Below are positions 23,545-33,909 of a stretch of DNA of 64,000 bases, piece by piece. The notes beneath the pieces are model-generated. The model did no database searches, had not been told where the DNA came from, and saw only the letters and a program-made list of their open reading frames with translations. Each line of letters opens with the position of its first letter. Positions within the stretch are counted from its first letter, which is position 1. The position numbers and the translations under genes were made by a program. Source of the DNA: Tiliqua scincoides (Eukaryota; Chordata; Lepidosauria; Squamata; Scincidae); NCBI RefSeq assembly GCF_035046505.1, contig NC_089824.1, positions 219,922,596 to 219,986,595 of the forward strand, given 5' to 3'.

Positions 23545-24040
23545 GAACTCATTCATTCCACCTTTATTGGCATAAACAATCCAACAAGAAAACAAAATTA
23601 AAACATTCAAGGTAGCCACTAATCATTGATCGGGCAAAGAAATACAGAGGAATTTACGACTCTACAGTGCCTTAAATATATATTTTGCTACATTTGATGA
23701 GTGGCACTCATTTCTCCCGTCCAACAAGTACCGGACCAAGTCTGTATCTGAACCATGACAGTTTTCCAGGAATGGATATAGAAATTGATGGTGTAAATCA
23801 ATATAGTGGGTACAATACAAAAGTACATGGGTCAAGGACTCTTTTGAGGTCAGGTCACAAGAACATGACTGGGGACTTTCCAATGGTCTATTAAATCTTG
23901 CTCTTAGTACATTTGTAGGTAAGCTATTAAACCTACCCAGTGTAAATGCTCTACAAATCTGAGGTGAACACATGAATGATAGATAACTTGAACCCAAATC
24001 AGAGGGCCATGGAAGACCAATATATAGAGGCAACTAAGAC
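23545..24040 (-). repeat. LINE remnant with RT-associated zinc-binding C-terminus
   Basis: The minus frame 23662-24033 (about 120 codons) reads CRAFTLGRFNSLPTNVLRAR, then SCSCDLTSKESLTHVLLYC. This is the Cys/His pattern of the zinc-binding domain found C-terminal to LINE reverse transcriptases. The frame ends at the expected 3' side. Only the C-terminal part is present; upstream coding sequence is absent. The clade is not assigned. Confidence 0.6.
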
Positions 24041-24197
24041 TTACGGGCTGCAGCTTGCAAATCCTGATTCTCTATATCGAATAGTCGGGTTTCCTGCTGA
24101 ACTGCCAGGTTTGGATGCTGTGTCAGAAACCCTGAAAGAGAGAGGCCCCCCCCCCACTCATGGGGTCATTCAATTAAATGCTCATGATGAGTCGGGA

Positions 24198-24262
24198 ATA
24201 TGGCCATGATCCTACTACTGCCGTTGAATGTGAGTTGAGTATACTTGAACATCTGAAGATGA
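24198..24262 (+). repeat. Fragment shared with hAT element at 26253-26631
   Basis: GAATATGGCCATGATCCT and TTGAATGTGAGTTGAGTATA match 26379-26440 in the same order. Confidence 0.45.
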
Positions 24263-24434
24263 CATTTACTCCTGCCTCCTTCCCTGACATGATTCTGGTA
24301 GGGAACAGGCTAAGACGTAAACACAGTTGCTGCCTGTAGGAGCTGGGTGTTTTAAGGGCATGTGCAGGCTATTCTAGGGCTTAGATCTGGCTCTGATCAA
24401 ATAGGTGTGGAAGCGGAAGCATTTCATGCACCAA

Positions 24435-24778
24435 TTGACAAGAGAAAATATTTCTTTACTCAGCGTGTGGTTGGTCTGTGGAACTCCTTGCCACAGGATG
24501 TGGTGACGGCATCTGGCCTGGACGCCTTTAAAAGGGGAGTGGACAAGTTTCTGGAGGAAAAATCCATTACGGGGTACAAGCCATGATGTGTATGCGCAAC
24601 CTCCTGATTCTAGAAATGGGCTATGTCAGAATGCCAGATGCAAGGAAGGACACCGGAATGAGGTCTCTTGTTATCTGGTGTGCTTCCCTGGGGCATTTGG
24701 TGGGCCACTGTGAGATACAGGAAGCCGAACTAGATGGGCCTATGGCCTGATCCAGTGGGGCTGTTCTTATGTTCTTAA
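24435..24778 (+). repeat. CR1 LINE 3' fragment
   Basis: Starts in the C-terminal frame (DKRKYFFTQRVVGLWNSLP ... GYKP, stop), then the 3'UTR to GTTCTTATGTTCTTA. The C-terminal frame is open. Confidence 0.85.
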
Positions 24779-25169
24779 TTATTGTTGTTCGGCCAATAGA
24801 TTTGCCTTGCAAGGATGTCTTTGTCTCCCCCCACAGCAACCGCATCTGAAGGAGGAAGGGATGCTTCCTAGGCGAGGAGTGTATCAAGGACTGTCTAACC
24901 TGAGAATGGTAAAATGTGAAGGTCAATCTCAGGTCCGTCAGCCCAAGAGACGCTTTCTCCATTGCTCCGGAGGCAGCAAGGAAGGAGACACACCTTGGGC
25001 ATCAGACTAACTGGTAGTCAGTCTCATCTCCCGACAACATTAGGTGAGATCACTTCATCAGAATACACGCCTGAACATAGCACTGGAACTTTCCACCCTC
25101 CATTTCATTTTATCCATAAGAAGAGCCTTCCCAACTGTAGCAACTTCTCATGACCAGGGTACTCAAAGA

Positions 25170-25669
25170 CAGGGCCAACTTTTAGGCAATTGGGCGGATT
25201 TGGCCCAATTGGGCCCTGCACTTCCCTTCCGCCCTCCACTGTTTCCACTTGGCCCAAAATTGGGTCACTTCAGAAGCAGCTCCTGCCCACCACTGCTTCC
25301 ACTTGGCCCAAAATTGATGCAATGCTGGTGGCAACATGCGTGCCTCACTCTTTCCCTGCCCTCGCAGCTCCTGGTGCCACCCTCTCCCCTGCCTTGCTCC
25401 AAAGCAGGCTGCTGCAGATGAGGCAGTGATGGGCAAGAGTTGGGGAGTGCTGCCAGATGGCTGCCTGCTCCCTCCTCCCTCCAGCTGATCTCCCAGGTAC
25501 CTATTCTGCACAATCACTAAAGATCAAGGAGTCCTATCCACTTGCAGAGAAGTGAGAGATGTTTTTTTCTTGGTCTGGCTCCATTCAAACTAAGAGCTAA
25601 AAAAGGTAGTAGAGGGGCCCCCACAAAAGAGTTTCCAATTGGGCCTGGCAGTTCCTAAGGCTGACCCTA
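25170..25669. mobile_element. hAT-like non-autonomous element, 500 bp
   Basis: Ends CAGGGCCAACTTTTAGGC / CCTAAGGCTGACCCTA, with an exact 8-bp target duplication CTCAAAGA (25162-25169, 25670-25677). Internal inverted blocks around CAATTGGGC and CCCAATTGG. The 110-125 codon frames on both strands are spurious. Confidence 0.75.
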
Positions 25670-25773
25670 CTCAAAGACAGGTATCTAAAGTGAGTTGTGC
25701 CTACACCCCACTGATATTAAGTTAGGGCTAAGTTGGTAGAATACAAGCTAATGTTCACTCCCAGTCCTTAGAT

Positions 25774-26002
25774 CAGTGATTTTCAACCTTTTTCGTCTCA
25801 CGGCACACTGGCAAGGCACCAAAATGGTCAAGGCACACCACCAGTTTTTTGAAAATTGACAAGGCACACTGTGCCACCAATGGGGGGCCCTCATCCCTCA
25901 TTGGCCCTACTAATAAATGACTCTCTCCCACATTCCCACAGTACACCTGGGGACCATTTGAGGCACACCAATGTGCTGCGGCACAGTGGTTGAAAATGGC
26001 TG
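25774..26002 (+). mobile_element. hAT MITE, CAGCGGTTTTCAACC family
   Basis: Ends CAGTGATTTTCAACC / GGTTGAAAATGGCTG with an exact target duplication CCTTAGAT (25766-25773, 26003-26010). The body matches 10371-10600. Confidence 0.87.
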
Positions 26003-26252
26003 CCTTAGATGTTACTACTGCTCGCTATAAACAAATAAGCATGTGTCTGGTATCTCCAGTTGAAAAGTTTTCATGTAACTGAGCTGGAAAAGACACCTGT
26101 CTGGAGCTCTGGAGACTGGCTGTCAGTTTGATGGACCAACGGTATAAAACAGCTTCATGTCTTCATAGGGGGAAGGTACACCCATGGAGTGGGATGGCCT
26201 CAGCTCTCGTTTCCACAAACAGTGATAGACGGTCAATTGTTTCTAGACCACT

Positions 26253-26631
26253 CAGCTATTTTCACCTGTGACGTGCTGGTGTGCCATGAAAGGTCCACAA
26301 GTGCACCACTGGAGTTTGGAGCACGGTGGTTGAAAATTGCTGAAAAGCTCTTCTGGGTTCTGCAGCTCTGGAGGAATATGGTTTGTGGTCATGATTCTGC
26401 TGCTACCATTGAATGTGAGTTGAGTATATCTGAACATCTCTCCCTCTTCTGTGGAGCCAGCGGAGAAAGAGGGACAGACAATTCAGTATGACACACAGTT
26501 GCCCTTAAAACAGAGCCGCAGAACCCAGAAAAGTCTCCCAGAAGCTGGAAGTGACATCATAAGAGGCAAAGACCATAACGAAGACCATAGAGGTCAGTAC
26601 AGCATAAGAAGAAAAACATTGAAAATCACTG
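26253..26631. mobile_element. hAT-like non-autonomous element
   Basis: Ends CAGCTATTTTCACC / TTGAAAATCACTG. The body has AACCCAGAAAAGTCTCCC and ACCATAGAGGTCAG, shared with 2461-3205 and 41694-42027. No clear target duplication. Confidence 0.55.
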
Positions 26632-26909
26632 CTATACAACTTCAGTCTGCATTGGGGGAACTCACATGTCAGAGAGAAGGTTCAGTTAATCATTCTCTCT
26701 GACCTCTACTTTTCTAGATGTAAGGAATCATTTTTGAATGGGGGGAAGAATTTGATTATCTGAGATCCCCATCCTGTAGTCTCTAGTGGTAGAGTCCAGG
26801 AACAGGTTTGCCTCCTTGTCTGCTGTTGGTGAAAATTAGACCAAGGGCAACATGTCAGTACAGTTTTGTTCTCAGTAATGATTTGCTGCACCAGGTGGTT
26901 TTGAGGAAG

Positions 26910-27012
26910 AACGTAAGAAGAGCCCTGCTGGATCAGGCCAAAAGCCCACCTAGTCCAGCTTCCTGTATCTCACAGTGGCCCACCAAATGCCTCAGGGAGC
27001 ATGCAAAACAAG
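26910..27012 (-). repeat. CR1 LINE 3' tail
   Basis: Minus-sense tail from TGCTCCCTGAGGCATTTGG to the TTCTTACGTTCTT end; untranslated tail only. Confidence 0.8.
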
Positions 27013-27059
27013 ACATCAAGAAGAGTAAGGAAGTCGTGTTTCCCATTCTCCTTGAGGCT

Positions 27060-27845
27060 TAAGATTCTGGTATGTTACAAACCTCAAAAGTAGACAAATC
27101 TGCTCTTCTTCTAGGAGACATGATAGACAAGTTAGATTTAGCTCCTGGAAGTGGACTTGTCATGGTCCTCGGCTCAGTGTAGAGCAGGGGGAACCTAGGC
27201 AGAATTTCTCATAACGTGACAGTTTTAATTGGCAGACTTGGTGGCCTCTGGGAGTCATTGAAAATGCGTTTGCAGCCGGAGCCTAGGTGAGTCAATGAGG
27301 GGAGACGGCATCCTTGAGTGGCTCTGGAGGTGTTCGTTTCTGAGTCTGATGTATCTGCAAGCTTCCTTGACGTCTCCTCCATTCATTAAAAAGTGACAAG
27401 TGACATGCTTAAGTACACAAAGCCTATAATTAATCTCTAGCGAATTGTCACATGTTTGTATTGGAGCAAGAAACACATCTGGTTCACAAGAGAGGGAACT
27501 AGAGGGTAGTAGGGAAGGTTCTGAAATGGAGGCCTTGCCACAAACTTTACAAAGGAAGACTTGTCAGAGGTGCTGAAAGTTCACAATAACTTCCACGACG
27601 TCACAGGCCTATGAGTCAATTTAAACATGCTGTTTCCAACACGGTACAGTCCTCTCATGAGACTTCTGCAGTTGGCCAATGGACAAGAGGAGAATTGGGA
27701 ACATGCGTGATGGCCATGCCTACTGAGCTTCTTGGCTCCAATGTCTCATTTGCACTAAACCATCCTGTTTTGCAGGGTTGTGGGTCATGTATAAAGAAAG
27801 AAGAATGATGAAGAGCAGTTGTAAAAAATATCTAGAGGCACACAT
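27060..27845. other. No gene recognised
   Basis: Short frames without family resemblance. Confidence 0.4.
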
Positions 27846-27847
27846 CA

Positions 27848-27848
<1 letters not shown>

Positions 27849-27879
<31 letters not shown>

Positions 27880-27925
27880 CTTTATTTTTATCCCGCCCTT
27901 CTCCCAAAAAGGGACCCAGCTGCAA
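27849..27925 (+). repeat. AAT repeat plus SINE tail
   Basis: An AAT microsatellite (27850-27876) next to ACTTTATTTTTATCCCGCCC, a common SINE/LINE tail in minus sense. Confidence 0.4.
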
Positions 27926-29270
27926 TATGTTTCAATGAGCTTTTTATTATACACAGAGCCCTTGTAGACCTGCTCAAGAAACTGCATGCGACAGTAACCT
28001 GCAGGCATTCTGTATACATAATTCTGCTTGATAAAGAAAGAAGGCAGGGCTGTATGTATATTATGCAGTACCGAGGTACAAATTTCCATGTAATAAAAAG
28101 TAAGTTTCCTTTTTACAGATGAACAATCCATCTGCACTGTTCCTTTGAGTATATACTATGTACGTTCCTGGGCAAAAGGGAGATGGAATCAGAGTGAGAC
28201 CACCACATGCAAGCCAAATCTCCTCCCCAACCCCTGATTCATTTGTATATGCCACTGTACCATTTCAAAATGGGATGGGTCTCTCTCCCCATAGTATCTC
28301 TCTTCGCATCAAAAGTTTCAGAGAAGGCTCAACTGGGTGGAGATTTTATCGTGGAGGTGATGCCAAACAAGCAACCTTCCCCTCTCCCAATTCACATTTT
28401 GAGGAGGTAAAGTCATAGCTATAGACATTAGGTGGGCACTGTCTGAAACCACATACCCCATGCAATCCCACACTGCCCTCAAGTGGGATTTGCCTCAAGG
28501 GAAAGGATTCCCACAAAATATGGTTGGCTGGATGATTTAATATCCATTTCCCAACTGCTTTGAGTCCATTTATGTGAGCTGAACAAAACCTGCCACACTC
28601 AAGATGTCAGTTCAGCTATCACTGATGTCATAAAACCAGTAGATGTGGACTTGCATCACAAGCTTGGTTGTCTCACCAATATAGAACCCAATGCACAAGA
28701 CACAATATGCTGAAACATTCAAAACCAGCATTTATTTCAATGTGGGAGGCAGGAGGAAACCATGGAGAGAACCTAAAACTGGGTACAGTACACTTGTTCT
28801 ACAGATAAGCTCACCGACATTGTCAATCTTTTTTCCTTATAAAGTTAGGGCAAGTTAAGTTTCCATCTAAATGCAATATCCCCTGTCTCCTTTCAGAGGA
28901 GAACTGCCAGCCACATGCTTCGATAGCTCTGCATGTCTGGTGTCTCGTGTGGCCCATGGAAAGTTTGAGTGAGGCTCTCAGGCTGGAGACAAGATTTCTC
29001 AATTTCAGAAGAAGCATGGAGAAGACAACTGTTAAGGGAATCTGTTTTTCCTGCTCCCAACTTCAAGTGAGGTGGAGGTGGCATCCCAAAAATCTGAGCT
29101 TGCCAAGAGTGGGTCCTTCCTTTCCCTATTAATGTTGAACTTGGGAGAATTTTGCACAGAGGTATGTTGCAATCACAGAGTGCTGTGGAGAGGGTGGACA
29201 GAGAAAGATTTTTCTGCATTTTTCATAGTACTAGAATTTGGGAGGGGGCAATGGAAGACAGAGAAGAAAG
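27926..29270. other. No gene recognised
   Basis: Frames of 60-108 codons on both strands overlap each other and lack domains. Confidence 0.4.
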
Positions 29271-29274
29271 GACT

Positions 29275-29472
29275 TCACACCATGCTCAGTTAATCTTTGG
29301 AGGTTGCTGCCACAAGCTATGGTGATGGCCAATGGTTGAGATGGCTTTAGAAGGAGACTAGATGAATTCATGGAGAAGAAGAATATTGCTGGCTATTAGT
29401 CACAATGGTTCTGTGGCACTTCCAGATTCAGAGGCAGTTTATCTCTGAATATCAGTTCCTGGGGAGCAATTG
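29275..29472 (+). repeat. Old CR1/L3-type LINE 3' fragment
   Basis: GCTGCCACAAGCTATGGTGA, GAATTCATGGAGAAGAAG, GGCTATTAGTCACAATGG and CAGAGGCAGTTTATCTCTGA match the 3' part of an older CR1/L3 family, clearly different from the young copies here. Confidence 0.55.
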
Positions 29473-29477
29473 TAGAG

Positions 29478-29814
29478 GGGAGGCAGGAGGTCTGGTCTAG
29501 AGGGTAAAGCCTCCGTTTGCCTGAAGATAACATCCACAGGTCGCCAGTTCGAGGCCACCGGCAACGTGCGACCTTGAAGCAGCTGACAAGCTGAGCCGAG
29601 TTATTCCATCTGCTCGGAGCGTGGGAGGATGGAGGCCAGAATGTGAAACCAGATCAGAAACAAACATCTGAATGTTATGGTTCATGAAAGATAGAACCTT
29701 CTTTCAATTGTAAAAATCCCTATAGGGATTTAGTATAGCCTGCCTATGTAAACCGCCTTGAAATAAAGTCTGAGGAGAAATCTGATGACCATGAAAGGCA
29801 GTATATAAATACCT

Positions 29815-29855
<41 letters not shown>

Positions 29856-29856
29856 G
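29478..29856 (+). repeat. Sauria-type SINE with ATT repeat
   Basis: Head GCAGGAGGTCTGGTCTAGAG with B box GGTCGCCAGTTCGAGGC, body, Bov-B-like tail AAAGGCAGTATATAAATACC and an ATT microsatellite (29817-29854). More diverged than the copies at 4241 and 13453. Confidence 0.85.
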
Positions 29857-29929
29857 CCTTCAAGCTTGGCTTGTGGGCTTCCCAGCGACAATTATTATTA
29901 TTAACAGTATTTATATACCGCTTTTCAAT

Positions 29930-30170
29930 CCTAAACTGCAGTCCTACCCATACTTACCCAGGAGTAAGTCCCATTGACTATCATTGTTAAAAGAATATAC
30001 ATAGTAGCCTGTTAAAAGTAGAGCTGCAACATTTCCCCAGATGCAGTCATAGACCATGGTAGCATCAAGTCTAATCTATTAAAAATAAAATATTGAAAGG
30101 AATGGCGTCCCACCTGAAATTGGCTCGCGACCCACCTAGTGGGTCCCGACCCACAGTTTGAGAAACACTG
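29930..30170 (-). mobile_element. hAT-like element, CAGTGTTTCTCAAAC family
   Basis: Right end CACAGTTTGAGAAACACTG, and GTGGGTCCCGACCC inside. The other side holds CCAGGAGTAAGTCCCATTGA, the palindromic module. Same family as 36786-37327 and 50093-50317. Confidence 0.65.
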
Positions 30171-30960
30171 AACTACGGTATTCCCTTCGGCCCGATTTAC
30201 AGTCTGTTTGGTTATTATTCTGATGGAAGAAGAACATCACCCACTAATTTGAAACTTAGTAACGGAAGCAACGAGATTTGAGTAGCTACTCCAAATGCTG
30301 CCGCCTAAGCTAGCGATGAAAGGGACAGAAATAGCAGAACTTACGGAAATGGTCCAATTAAAGGAGGGAAGAAAGGAGAAAAACAGACACTGCTGAAATA
30401 GCTCGTGAACTTTTAGAAACAGTATTTGATGCTGGCGAGACTGAAGCCAGAGTTGCTGGTTTCTTTGAGCTTTGTGATTCATGTTTCAGCTCTGCTTTCT
30501 CCTTCGACAGCATGTTCTAGAGTTTTCCCCTTGTCAATTTTCCCCTTGGAATACACAAAAGAGACTGCTGTTGATTGTGAGATGACACTCTAAGCTCTTG
30601 CTTGCTTGTATGCTGTCTGTATAAATAGAGTTAAACCAAAAGAAATAATGTGTTTATTCAGTTACATTGATATACCAGGGGCAACAAAAAAATATTAAGA
30701 GTCACGATGTAGTTTATGCAGCAGAATAAGTGGAAAAAAAATGTTCCCTTTCCCAAAGAGGCTCATGACGGAAAAGGGGGGAAAAAAAAGACCCAAGAGA
30801 TGCCAGCAAACAGGCACTGGGGAAGATGCTGTGCTGGACCGAAGAGAGACAATCACACTCCCTCTGCTCAGAACAAGAAAGCCATTGTGGAAGGGACCAG
30901 GTGGAGAGGGGGTGCTCCAAGATGGGGATCCAAATGCTGAATCTGCTTAAGGTGGGGCTA
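30171..30960. other. No gene recognised; diverged interspersed repeat
   Basis: GCCAGCAAACAGGCACTGGG near 30798 resembles the repeat at 13186-13415. Otherwise nothing is recognised. Confidence 0.3.
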
Positions 30961-30970
30961 TACATTACAC

Positions 30971-31207
30971 CAGTAGTGTAGCTGGGGGGCAGTGCAGTAA
31001 GTACAGCAGGCACTCACTCCCCATGTAAATGCCTCCTTCCCAGTTGCAGTCATAGCCATTCAGGGCAGTGGTGGCATGAACACCTGCGCATTGCCATCGC
31101 TGCCCTGAATGGCTCCTACAGCAACTGGGAGGAACTGCATTGCGCAACATGGGGAGTTGTGGCACCTGCTGTCCTCACCGCACCATCCCCCTCTGGCTAC
31201 TCTACTG
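30971..31207 (+). mobile_element. hAT MITE, CAGTGGCATAGC family
   Basis: Ends CAGTAGTGTAGCTGGGGG / CCCCTCTGGCTACTCTACTG with an exact 8-bp target duplication CATTACAC (30963-30970, 31208-31215). The centre is an inverted repeat around CATTCAGGGCAG / CTGCCCTGAATG. Confidence 0.87.
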
Positions 31208-31215
31208 CATTACAC

Positions 31216-31915
31216 AAAACACAGCAGCGCCACTCAAAGCGGTAGCCCCTCTGTAGCCAGTTCTCCTAGTGCCGACTCAAAGATTTGGGCAAAGTAGCCT
31301 CTGCGGACAAAGACGGCACCAGGTAATAGGGTGTGCTGGAGTCCCCCATGGCATGGTCCAGATCCACCCAGCACATGCATCCTTCCCCCAAAGGAGCAGC
31401 ACTTACTTCCCTTGGTGTCAGGAATTGTGGAAAGAGAGGCTTATGGGAACCCTTTTCCCCTCAGGCCTTCTGAGAAGTCTCTGCACCATCAGAGACGCCC
31501 ATTTGCAGGCACAAAGGGCAGAAGTGCTTGGCTGAGCATATTGCTGTCACTGCCCCACATGAAGATGGCTGCTGGGGGGCTGGGGATCAGTCAGGTAGGC
31601 CCTCAGGGGCTTGTGGACCTCTGGTTAGTGCCCAGTCTGGCCACTATCCGGCGCTGCCCATTTTGGGGGGACACCCTTATTTACAAGAGGTGGGGGTGAC
31701 CATTTGCTCTTTGCTTCAGATCTTTCTGGAGCCAGATGTAATTCTAATGCTCAGGCTGTCTTCCTCCACCCCATCAAGTCCCTATTTTCTGGCTGTGGTT
31801 ATTCACTGTCCCTATTTTGTACCCACTCTGGGCGATGCCACCTTCAGTCGTTTCTGTTGTGACTTGCTTGCATTGTCATTCTCCAGGATTCAGCTCCCTC
31901 CCCACAGTATCTAGA
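31216..31915. other. No gene recognised
   Basis: Two overlapping + frames of 122-128 codons (31331-31914) show no motif and are judged chance. Confidence 0.4.
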
Positions 31916-31918
31916 TAA

Positions 31919-32020
31919 GCGATTTTCAACCAGTGTGCTGCGGCACATTGATGTGCCACAAAAGGTCTTGCAGGTGTCCTGCGAGAGTTTGAAGCATAGT
32001 AGTTGAAAATTGCTGGAAAA
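31919..32020. mobile_element. hAT MITE, CAGCGGTTTTCAACC family, short copy
   Basis: AGCGATTTTCAACCAGTGTG and AGTAGTTGAAAATTGCTG at the ends; about 100 bases. No matching target duplication. Confidence 0.55.
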
Positions 32021-32025
32021 CAGTA

Positions 32026-32285
32026 GCATAGCTAGCAGGGGGCCAAAATGATTAGGCACCGCAACGCACTGTGTAAGCGGCCCCTCCCACTCACCACTGA
32101 AGCCATTCCAGGCAGAAACACGCAGGAGGCGCTGTTTGGTTTGGCGAGTACCTGTGTGTTGCCATCACTGTCCAGTTAGGGTAAGTGGTAAGTGTCCAGT
32201 GGTAAGTGGGAGGGGTCCCTCACATGGTGCATTGTGGTGACTGCAATACTTATGCAGTACTTATGGGGCACCATCACCGCCATCC
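32026..32285 (+). mobile_element. CAGTGGCATAGC-family MITE, diverged right end
   Basis: CAGTAGCATAGCTAGCAGGG start, CTGTGTAAGCGGCCCCTCCC, then a right arm with ACTTATGGGGCACCATC. The right terminus is lost. Confidence 0.55.
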
Positions 32286-32700
32286 GTGCTGAGGATTCAG
32301 GGGACAGACCAGCTTGCAAACTCCCGTTTGGTGCTCAAGCTAGTCCATCCTTGATGCCTGGAATTCATTTTCTCCCCAGCATCTATGCAAAACACACATA
32401 CTTGAAGTCTATGCAATGCACAGTTTGCATTTCACACACTGCTGCTGCAGATGCCTATTTTGAATGGTGATAACAGATTGTTAGTGAATTGTTTTTTTTT
32501 CCTAATATATCTTTCACAAAAAGACCAAAGCCTCTCTTGGTTTTTAAGCCCATGCAGTGCAGTTTTTAAGTGATTGCAGTGCAGAGTGAACTAAATGATT
32601 TTGTTTTTTTTTAGAATAGAACAATGTTAAATTGTGTGTTGAACAGTGGGCATTGGTGTGGGAATTGGGGGAGGAGGGCAACAAGCAGAGTGAATTAAAC
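32286..32700. other. No gene recognised
   Basis: Nothing recognised. T-runs lie near 32492 and 32603. Confidence 0.4.
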
Positions 32701-32702
32701 TA

Positions 32703-33437
32703 AAGGACATAGTGGAAATGGAAAAGATGCAAAAGAGAGCAACTAAGATGATTACTGGGCTGGGGCATCTTCCCTATGAGGAAAGGCTATGGCATTTGGG
32801 CCTCTTCAGCCTAGAAAAGAGGCGCCTGAGGGGGGACATGATTGAGACATACAAAATTATGCAGGGAATGGACAGAGTGGATAGAGAGAAGCTCTTTACA
32901 CTCTCACATAACACCAGAACCAGGGGACATCCACTCAAATTGAGAGTTAGGAGAGTTAGGACAGACAAAAGAAATATTTCTTTACTCAGCGTGTAGCTGG
33001 TCAGTGGAACTCCTTGCCACAGCATGTGGTGATGGCATCTTGCCTGGATACTTTTAAGAGTGGATTGGACAAGTTTCTGGAGGAAAAATCCATTACGGGT
33101 TACAAGCCATGATGTGTATGTGCAACCTCCTGATTTTAGAAATGGGCTATGTCAGAATGCCAGATGCAAGGGAGGGCACCAGGATGAGGTCTCTTGTTAT
33201 CTGGTGTGCTCCCTGGGGCATTTGGTGGGCCGCTGTGAGATACAGGAAGCTGGACAAGATGGGCCTATGGCCTGATCCAGCGGGGCTGTTCTTATGTTCT
33301 TAAACTACAATTCCCAGGAGGCCTTGCACGTCTCTTGTTATCTGGTGTGCTCCCTGGGGCATTTGGTGGGCCGCTGTGAGATACAGGAAGCTGGACTAGA
33401 TGGGCCTGTGGCCTGATCCAGCTGGGCTGTTCTTATG
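32703..33437 (+). repeat. CR1 LINE, 5'-truncated, with duplicated 3' tail
   Basis: Starts at the C-terminal RT frame ([20 protein letters not shown]) and runs through the 3'UTR to TTCTTATGTTCTTA at 33303. The spacer ACTACAATTCCCAGGAGGCC and a second copy of the last ~115 bases follow, to 33437. A frame change occurs near DKRNISLLSV. Confidence 0.85.
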
Positions 33438-33736
33438 TAAGCATATTCCTGCTTTCTTCTCTGAAATGCTGGCTCTGATCCCCCCTTTTTCCTGATAGAA
33501 AAACACACATTGTATAGCAATGTCAGATTATGGGGTAACTTGAAAGAGATGATTCAGAGGGTGAGCGAGGGATGGGACATGGAGCCAGAAGCTTCATGTT
33601 CTTACAAGGTGTCACTCTGCCCTCGGCTAATAGCTGATCCTCAGCATGTTACATCCTTGTCCGCGTCCCTTTCCCTGCGCTGCACAGTTAAGGATGTCTG
33701 AGTGTGGCCTTCACCCCCTGCCAACTTGTTTTCTAG
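33438..33736. other. No gene recognised
   Basis: Precedes the weak exon candidate at 33737. No repeat recognised. Confidence 0.35.
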
Positions 33737-33901
33737 ACTGTAATGGAGAAGAGAATTTGATGAGATATGACTCGCTGCTTGAGGTCTTTGTGACTCAGAC
33801 AAAAGAGAAGGAAGAAGATTTCAGCAGTTTTCAGCCCAGAGTTTCCGAGAAGACCCAAGAGAATGGAGACGCCGGAAGGGAGTTTCCTAAAATAGATGTG
33901 G
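33737..33901 (+). CDS. Weak candidate internal coding exon, gene unidentified
   Basis: A pyrimidine-rich acceptor (TTGTTTTCTAG, ending 33736) is followed by an open frame with CNGEENLMRYDSLLEVFV and then a Glu/Lys-rich tail. It reaches a moderate donor G/GTGCGT at 33901/33902. The exon would be 165 bases, phase 1-1, about 55 residues, hydrophilic. No domain is recognised. The donor is not strong and the frame continues only a few codons before a stop. It lies on the opposite strand from the exon at 63515, so the two would belong to different genes. Confidence 0.3.
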
Positions 33902-33909
33902 GTGCGTTG

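Noticed and set aside
25182-25517. A 111-codon minus frame and a 125-codon plus frame as genes
   Set aside because: Both lie within the 500-bp hAT-like element at 25170-25669 and come from its inverted repeats.
30714-31013. A 99-codon minus frame as a gene
   Set aside because: It crosses the left end of a hAT MITE (30971) and has no motif.
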